Below, in pieces: positions 58,028 to 64,000 of a stretch of 64,000 nt of DNA. The stretch lies in the NCBI GenBank assembly GCA_029204225.1, contig CM055097.1, positions 1,907,414-1,971,413 on the forward strand, in the 5' to 3' direction. This DNA is from Diphasiastrum complanatum (Eukaryota > Streptophyta > Lycopodiopsida > Lycopodiales > Lycopodiaceae). Below the pieces are notes generated by a model, which ran no database searches, was not told the DNA's origin, and saw only the letters and a list, made by a program, of their open reading frames with translations. The position numbers were made by a program, and so were the translations under genes. Positions within the stretch are counted from its first letter, which is position 1; every line of letters begins with the position of its first letter.

Positions 58028-58375
58028 TGTCGAAAATCGTGGGGACAGACAACAGAAGCTTGAGTGTAGGGCATGTAGGAACGGAAACGCAACAGTTAGC
58101 AATAGAAATATTCAAGATGAATGATTCATACAAAATTGCGCAAATGAACAATACAATAATGAGACTGAAAATTGCACTCTGATTAATATCAACAGTGAGT
58201 ACAATGTCTTGAAGTAATAACTTCAGCTTGTTGAGCGTGATAACGCTGGCTACAGAAAAACTCTGATAATGCTAAAAGCAACACTTTCATAGCCTGATTC
58301 AGCTAGTATATATTTACAAGTGTCTTTAGAAAAATATCTTACAAGCATTAAAGCTATTTACGTCAGTCTTTGTAT
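58028..58375 (-). repeat. Family B LTR, first copy
   Basis: 348 bp or slightly more; ends (minus strand) ...CCACGATTTTCGACA before the primer-binding site. See the copy at 55097-55470. Confidence 0.8.
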
Positions 58376-58499
58376 ATGTACAAAGTGGGTAACCGCCCTT
58401 GGGATATTTAGCGGCCAGTTGTTTTTAGGGTTGATGATAAGTTGGCGACGTCGGTCTGCCACTGTTGAAAACCCGAAAAACCCAAAGGTGCCCTTGAAC

Positions 58500-58715
58500 A
58501 GAGAAAGTATGTAAATCATGAGGGTGCCTCTAAAATGGATTTTGGTGGTAGTGTCACATTTTTCCCAAAGGTGCGAAAAATGCGAGGAAGGTGAGAAATG
58601 CAAAGGTAGGCCTGAAATGGATTCCAAGGCATTTTGGCCACTGTGTCGCATTTTTTTTGAAGGTGTGAAAAATGCGAACAAGGCAAAAAAGGCGAAGGTG
58701 CCTTAAAAACGGTTA
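58500..58715. repeat. Imperfect tandem repeat, unit about 100 bp
   Basis: Two and a half units of AGGTG/AGGCCT..AAAATGGATT...GTGTC.CATTTTT...AAGGTG.GAAAAATGCGA (58521, 58611 and 58697 on). It lies between the family B LTR and gene E. The adjacent minus-strand frame is a by-product of the repeat. Confidence 0.7.
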
Positions 58716-58870
58716 AGGCACAAAATGGAAGAGTGAAAAGAATACGAAGGTCATAACTTGATTGTTCTTTGTCTATTCATATGTTTACTTTCGTGAGCTT
58801 GTTCCCATTTGTTTCCACGGTATTTTCGTGTTGAATTTGTGTAGGTTGGTGTGTTTGGTGTCTAGGGCCA

Positions 58871-60985
58871 ATGCACATGGAGGATGTCGAGTCGCTAGAC
58901 GATTTTTTCACAGATTTTAAGTTGCAATATAGAAAGAATATGATTGTAGTGATCGCCGGATATGGAGCTTGCAAAGACTGTAAAAGAGCAACCAGATATC
59001 AAAGGAAGTGCCAAGCATGTGGTGTGGAGGTAAAATCTATTGATATTTGCATTTGATTCAAACAATTATGTCTCCACCCATTTGCTAACATGGCATTTTT
59101 TTGTTGTTGTTGAATGTAGATACATTTTTAGCTTGGTGAAGGCAAAAAAACTAGATAAAATGCCTTCTTATTTTAAATTGTGGACTCAAAGGTCCAATAC
59201 GGAGAGTTGCATGTACAACCACAAATACCATTCTAGCTTGAGTGACTAGGAGCTGGCTGATAATCCTTGGTGGACAGACTTCTCTGCTAGTACATGCCTT
59301 GATGATGAGAAAGAAATCTTCGACTTGCATGTTAGTGGTGCTTTATCTAGTCCTGTTATAGATAGTGAGGTTCCTCATGTTGAGTTGGAGATGGGGGCCA
59401 CACTAGAGACTAGATTGAGAGAAACTAACATTCAAAGTGAAGAACAAGTACCCAGCCAACGTCTTTTGAAGGTGGGTCGCAAGGACAAAGAGACAGCAAT
59501 CACCATTTCCCTCTATGGTGACAAGTACTATGCCATCCGCTAAGTGAGTGCGAGACTTCCCAGAATACATCCGTCCATTGCTCGCTTTGTCGAAGTCTAG
59601 CAGCAAGGTCGACTTGCTTTGTTTTGTGATTCTTTCATGTACAAAATATGTATTGCAATTTAGTTGTTGATTGGTTATGTGCTATATATGCCCTCATTGT
59701 TTTTTTTTTTTTAAAGTTGTGTCAGATATTCACCATTTGCGGGGACATTATGAATGTCTTCAAATGTGCATCCAAAAAGACTATTGCTAGCGAGATGCAA
59801 AGCTTGCTTTCGCACCTGCAAGAAGTTTGCGAGTGTACACGGATCAGACGAGGTAAGAGCGTCAGTGCTAGTGCCGACATGGTTTTCCTGGATTTTCCTA
59901 CGAATGTAGTGCCATCAGGATTTTCCGACAGTGTTCCATTGTGGAATACAGTTGAGGATGCACTGTTCAAGGCATCTCTCCAGTTCACATCAACTATTCT
60001 AGGTGACACATGAGTGGTTTGTTGCATTGTTGGAGTAGACCACATTCCACAACTGATAAGATTTGTTAGAAAATGTAAACCGAGAGTGTAAGACATGCTA
60101 TCCTGCGTGGAATTGATAAGTTTGGCATCACAAGTACGCAGATTTGGGTACGCAACAACATAGAATTTTTTGTTGTTTTACATTGCATCAGCTTAGAGTG
60201 TATTTCTTTCTAGTAACTTATGTTGTGTGCAATGTCTTGGAAGGTTTATATGCTGGGTGTATATATTTTATGTCGTGTCGATGTGTCTCCCATAGTTCCC
60301 ATGGGAGATTATGATATAATTGATGTGTCATTATTCTTAAGCACAAGAGATCATTGGGTGCACCACTTTCCCACAACTGAACATTTGCTTCATCCGGTGA
60401 CATCACGCGCGGTGGGATGGAGAAGATTCCACATCGGTTTTTTGTGGAGCTATGTTGTAGGGCTTCTAGAGTGGTTGTGGATCCTTTCCTTGGATGCGAC
60501 GAGACATTGTATGCATCATGCGCCAACACCGGTAGAGATTGTATTGCAATGGACTACGATCAGACTATTTTGGCTCAGGCGACAATAGATATAGTGAGTA
60601 TATTGACAAAAGCTTTTGTTTTACCCAAGCTCAAAATTTTAGAAATACATTGTTCCATTGTTTGACAATTTAACATCTGCAGTGTCGTCCACTTGCAATA
60701 TCCAAGTTGTTGAAGTGGACTCTGACGATGACATCGAGGAGGTAGAGCAATGGGATTTTGATGACTTCCAGAGATGGTTAGTTGAAAAATAAAAACTATT
60801 CAATTACAAGTGCTTTTTTGCATAGTATGTCATTTTGCTTCCTTAAGCTTAGCCATTTGCCATCTTATGCAGAGGGAATGGCTAGAACATTGGAGAGGCA
60901 ATGTGACGTAGAGATGCATTCTAGCAAACACCCACATCGTTCTTGTGTTTATGTGGATGATGAATGCCAGGAAGATACATCTTAG
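58871..60985 (+). pseudogene. Gene E: DNA methyltransferase-like gene with zinc-ribbon-like start
   Basis: Exon 1 (ATG 58871, MHMEDVESLDDFFTDFKLQY) holds GACKDCKRATRYQRKCQACG (CX2C-X10-CX2C, likely zinc-binding), ending at a probable donor GAG|GTAAAA near 59030. A frame 59118-59541 (SLVKAKKLDKMPSYFKLW, one TAG at 59248, then GRKDKETAITISLYGDKYY) follows. A frame from 59750 gives SADMVFLDFPTNVVPSGFSD, resembling motif IV plus flank of permuted DNA methylases (DPPYNV), then after a TGA (60010) VVCCIVGVDHIPQ. At 60419 MEKIPHRFFVELCCRAS, VVVDPFLGCDETLYASC and GRDCIAMDYDQ match the EKP...L...VLDPFxGSGTT...GR..IGIE.D block (motif I). Donor ATA|GTGAGT follows; the last exons are acidic (EVDSDDDIEEVEQWDFDDF) and end at TAG 60985. 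Motif IV before I is the beta-class order. DPPY reads DFPT and FxGSG reads FLGCD, so activity is doubtful. Confidence 0.45.
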
Positions 60986-61500
60986 ACACATCGTAGATGA
61001 ATTCTTGTTGTTTGGATATTGTGGTTTGCTTATTTGGAAGCAACTATGACTTCTATGTTTTTTACATAAACTTAAGTATCTTACTAGTTTAGATGATGTT
61101 AATTGCAATTGACTATTATGTTCTTAATCTAGATACAAACCTTGTGTATAGTTTACCTTAAGCTAGATACAAACAGTGAGGAATGGATATGAATGTTCAA
61201 TTTTGTTGTGTTGCTTTGGGTAAGTTTGGTGTTCGTTAGTTGAATACAAGTTTCAAATGTTGCCATTTTTTGACAAATGTTGACTTGGTCCTCAATTTTT
61301 AAAGTTCTATGTAGGTGGAAGTGATATGGGACTTTTCGATGCTGCAAATTGAGAATGAATAATATGTCTTTAATCTAGATACAAACTGAGTCAAGTTCAA
61401 GACCTTGAGTTGAATACAAACTATGAGGAGTGGTAATGAATAAGTTGACTAATCTGAATGTGGTTAGGTTTGTTTTGTAACTTCAGGTGAGGTAGATGTT
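60986..61500. other. Spacer with a diverged repeat, no clear gene
   Basis: CTAGATACAAACxGTGAGGA.TGG and GTCTATGTAGGTGGAAGT occur twice each (near 61163 and 61375-61430; near 61309 and 61549), suggesting an old duplication. Either could also contain splice acceptors. Confidence 0.45.
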
Positions 61501-61506
61501 CTCAAG

Positions 61507-61859
61507 TTGAAGCCAATCTCAAGTTTGCATGAAGTTCAATGTTTTATTGTCTATGTAGGTGGAAGTTCAATGGTAGTCACCATCAAGGAGGAGATACAGA
61601 AATTTTTACAACAACATCAGTATGAATCCTCGAGGGGTGGCTGGGTCATCAAGTTCAAGACTTCAAAAATTGAAGAAGGCAAAGAATTGGATAAGCTACC
61701 CGCATTAGGTGAGCAACCACCATGGCGAAGAACAATATTTGAAAAGACTCCAGATTCAATTAGGAGTTATGTTGTGAGCCCATGCTAGCTCTAGGGTGGA
61801 TCCTTACTATGTTCCAATGCCACGAAGAAATAAGTGGAAGGATTTGGGTTGGGTGTTCC
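61507..61859 (+). pseudogene. Gene F: unknown reading frame downstream of gene E
   Basis: Not recognised. A 93-codon frame contains VTIKEEIQKFLQQHQYESSR, then GGWVIKFKTSKIEEGKELDK and PPWRRTIFEKTPDSIRSYVV, to a stop at 61786. After a shift DPYYVPMPRRNKWKDLGWVF runs to 61859. GWVIKFKTS resembles GWIIDFKVS of gene A (near 48708), but too briefly to claim homology. It may be a further exon of E or a separate gene. Confidence 0.3.
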
Positions 61860-63240
61860 AATGAATAGAATCACGGTTCATACCCCAAATTGGCCAATCA
61901 TTTATCAACCATACAGTTGGACAATAACAATGGATTTCAATCAGGCCCCCTAGGCTTATTCACAAGAATACAAGTTTTTTTCCAGATCCGACAGCTAGGC
62001 AATCAACTATTCTTGCAAAGGATTTGACTAAGTTGGCATCAATGTTTTTACTTTGATTATATGGATCAAAGTTGCATTAACGACCTGTTGTCCGCGATTC
62101 AAACAAGACCTGAATTGTGAGACCCGATGCGGCTCAGGAGTCACGATTCGCATATAACGAAAAAAAATAAAATGGAAATAATTTGTTCTTGAAAAATTTG
62201 TTTTTGAACTTGAAATTTTTTTAACTGTAGTTTCAGGTTCAATTCTAGAAAGTGATATTTTTTTTTTGCAATTCGCTGCAATGAGCGAATCATGATTCAT
62301 TACAACTATAATATGAACACTTGTTTTCTCTAGAGAATATAATTTAAAATTCCATCTCATGATACTTTTGGGTCATAGATTATAATAGAATAATAATCAC
62401 AAATACCAAATTTTGGGTGTAAAACCTTGAGGAAAATTTTGATTCATATTATAATGCTTTAAGTGAATCGATTTCTCTTTTCTGAAACATTCGGGTATAA
62501 AGTGCATTATATTGTAAAAATCCACACACTTAGGAGCTAAAAGACACTCGAGATATTAAGAGAATGTACTTTGTGGCAAAGTACATTATTTTAAAAAATA
62601 GAAGAACCAATTTTTGTATATGAATTTAATGCATGTTTAAATTTGCAAAGGATGGAATATATGGGTTATCTGACAAGGCTGATAAAGTCTTGGGTCAAAA
62701 TTTATCTTGTAGGCAAACAAGAGAGCATATAGCGAACTAAGAATACCATGGCATTTGTGGTTACCATCTCTCAAGCATCAACCACGACACTCCCCACTCA
62801 TGGTTCCAACAGGCTCATAAATTTTTTGTCCATGGTTATTCCACTAGGCTCAAAAATCTTGCATCCATACTTGACCTATAGGCCATGAGAGAGCATATAG
62901 CCAAGAATGCCATGACAATGATAATCACTATCTCTCAAAGCATCTGCCACCCAACCAATGACCACTGACCAGTCGTGGTTTCATTGGCTGTTTGTGGGGG
63001 GGGGGAAACCTCCCTCGAGGGCTAGGAGGGTCCAATGCCCAAGGGCGGGAGCCCAAGGGCTTGTGCCCAAGTATGGCGGAACGACCGAGAGGAAGAGGGC
63101 CTTCCCCTGCGTAATGTCAATGTGCGAAGGTGGGCATTTTTTTTTTCGGCCATATGTGTGGGCGCCGTTTTTGTTTTTGTTTTGTTTTGTTTTTTTGTTT
63201 CGCATTTATAATGCAAAATTTTTTATATATTTGTTGTTGG
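61860..63240. other. Non-coding stretch with one diverged direct repeat
   Basis: GAGAGCATATAGC...AATxCCATG...TATCTCTCAA occurs at 62720 and 62888, a unit of about 168 bp. A run of ten or more G lies at 62996-63004. I see no gene; the frame at 62958-63398 crosses homopolymers and an inverted repeat and is not credible. Confidence 0.6.
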
Positions 63241-63242
63241 GT

Positions 63243-63355
63243 GGAATGTGCATGTGGATAGCCAATGACAGGCTACCACATAGCACACACACATTCCGCC
63301 ATAATGTGCATGTGCTATGTGGCAGCCCGTCATTGGTTGTCCAAATGCACATTCC
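63243..63355. repeat. Near-perfect inverted repeat, arms about 52 bp
   Basis: Left arm GGAATGTGCATGTGGATAGC... (63243-63295) and right arm (63303-63355) are complementary with a handful of mismatches around a 7-base spacer. A related partial repeat follows at 63362-63395. Such foldbacks are typical of MITE-like or hairpin-RNA loci. Confidence 0.8.
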
Positions 63356-63499
63356 ATTGGAAAGTTCATGTGCTATGTGTCAACATTTGATTGGTTGATT
63401 ATGAAAAGAATGATCACCTAAAATTCTGGTTGTAAAATTCACATGAACATTGTGTGGGGGGAGGTGCCTCCAAAATACATAGGAAACCTGAGCACTTGG

Positions 63500-63642
63500 C
63501 ATTACGTAGTAAGTAATGGCCATTGGGAGGGCCATTACCATAGATAATCTGGGAGCTGGCAATGAGTGGCGGAGGCCACGAGCTGTCCGGGACCAAATTA
63601 TTTGTAGTAATGGTCGACCAATGGACCATTACCTCACGTAAT
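63500..63642. mobile_element. MITE-like element with imperfect terminal inverted repeats
   Basis: Ends CATTACGTAGTAAGTAATGG and, on the other strand, CAATTACGTGAGGTAATGG, continuing CCATTGG on both. About 143 bp without coding capacity. The inner palindromes TAATGGCCATTGGGAGGGCC and TGGTCGACCA add secondary structure. Target duplication not identified. Confidence 0.45.
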
Positions 63643-63667
63643 TGACGGTTCAGCTGATTTTTTTCAC

Positions 63668-63828
63668 ACACTCTCTCTCTCTCTCTCTCTGAGAGAGACA
63701 AGGTGCGCTCTATCTCTCTCGCTCTCTGAGAGAGACAACGTGCGCTCTCTCTCTCTCTCTATGCTCTCTCTCTCTCTGTCTCTCTCTACACACTTTGTCT
63801 CTCTCTCTCTCTCTCTCTCTACAACTCT

Positions 63829-63876
<48 letters not shown>
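63668..63876. repeat. CT-rich microsatellite cluster
   Basis: Several (CT)n runs separated by GAGAGAGACAA.GTGCGCTC-type blocks repeated near 63690 and 63728. Frames through it are artefacts. From 63877 to the end nothing is seen. Confidence 0.9.
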
Positions 63877-63881
<5 letters not shown>

Positions 63882-64000
63882 TTGTGTTGTATGTTTCACT
63901 AGAAAAAACAAAATTAAAAAATGAATTCGGGTCCTATATTATGCGAAATAATATAGGGCTTAAAATGGCCCTAAAATCTACTTAATGTCGTTCGTGTTTC

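Larger units (their letters stand above)
54906..58375 (-). mobile_element. Copia family B element carrying a foreign gene fragment
   Basis: Minus-strand order: LTR (58375-58028), degenerate primer-binding site (ATAGTATCAAAGC), gag from ATG 57884, protease, integrase ending near 55765, then a fragment of the unknown gene of 1-732 in place of RT and RNase H. A second LTR copy follows (about 55470-55097), then a second primer-binding site (ATGGTATTGGAGC), and a second gag start (MDSSSSSSLIDKF at 54953) broken at 54906, where gene D begins. Two LTR-plus-gag starts in the same direction mean the locus is not a simple LTR-internal-LTR copy. Confidence 0.7.

Noticed and set aside
60220-60588. 122-codon frame overlapping gene E on the plus strand
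   Set aside because: The methylase-like block is in another frame (60419-60597); this frame has no recognisable motif, although MGDYDIIDVSLFL briefly recalled a methylase motif.
62958-63398. 146-codon frame after the poly-G run
   Set aside because: Runs through poly-G, poly-T and an inverted repeat; no family resemblance.

Overview
The window reads as repeat-rich nuclear DNA of a land plant. Several LTR elements carry a primer-binding site TGGTATCAGAGC (initiator tRNA-Met type, typical of plant Copia). GT-AG introns are visible, LTRs and promoters carry G-box palindromes (CACGTG core), and long GA/TC/CA/TA microsatellites are present. The mix of degenerate Copia and Ty3 elements with unusual multi-exon transposase-like genes (a DUF7869-like gene, a MDNCG relative, a GD..CxxC DDE-like gene) suggests a seed-free plant such as a fern, lycophyte or moss; that is inference. 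No ordinary single-copy housekeeping gene was recognised.

Layout. 1-732: 5' part of an unknown minus-strand gene. 962-1991: about 14 copies of a 17-bp perfect or near-perfect palindrome. 2831-13673: a non-autonomous LTR element carrying a 379-codon ORF, split in its 3' LTR by a younger complete Copia element (7376-13514, 682-bp LTRs, CCTTC target duplication, intact pol, broken gag). 13690-16835: decayed DUF7869-like gene. 17100-26135: three broken Copia copies, one with scrambled pol order. 26640-33090: facing Ty3 and Copia fragments whose LTRs harbour expanded microsatellites. 34241-38330: another broken Copia. 38331-44430: repeats, a MDNCG-type transposase relative and a CACTA-type DUF4216 remnant. 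44430-48110: Copia remains and a recombinant Copia.

The most unusual part is 48421-61859. Five multi-exon genes of non-LTR character lie close together: gene A (+, unknown, 95-bp internal duplication), gene B (-, begins MARTKQIAR like the histone H3 tail), gene C (+, unknown, acidic), gene D (-, DDE-transposase-like) and gene E (+, zinc-ribbon-like start followed by motifs of a permuted DNA methyltransferase). A further reading frame (gene F) follows. B and C diverge from a shared promoter of about 340 bp packed with ACACGTGT palindromes between two outward-facing TATA boxes. A retroelement (54906-58375) interrupts D and itself carries, where its RT should be, a second copy of the unknown gene seen at position 1-732. 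I propose that A-E are the remains of a large DNA transposon or gene island combining a transposase, a histone-tail mimic and a DNA methylase. This is a hypothesis from sequence reading only; most of these genes carry one or more stops or shifts.

All calls come from reading the sequence by eye; exon boundaries outside those stated with GT/AG positions, and family names outside the Copia and Ty3 calls, are tentative.
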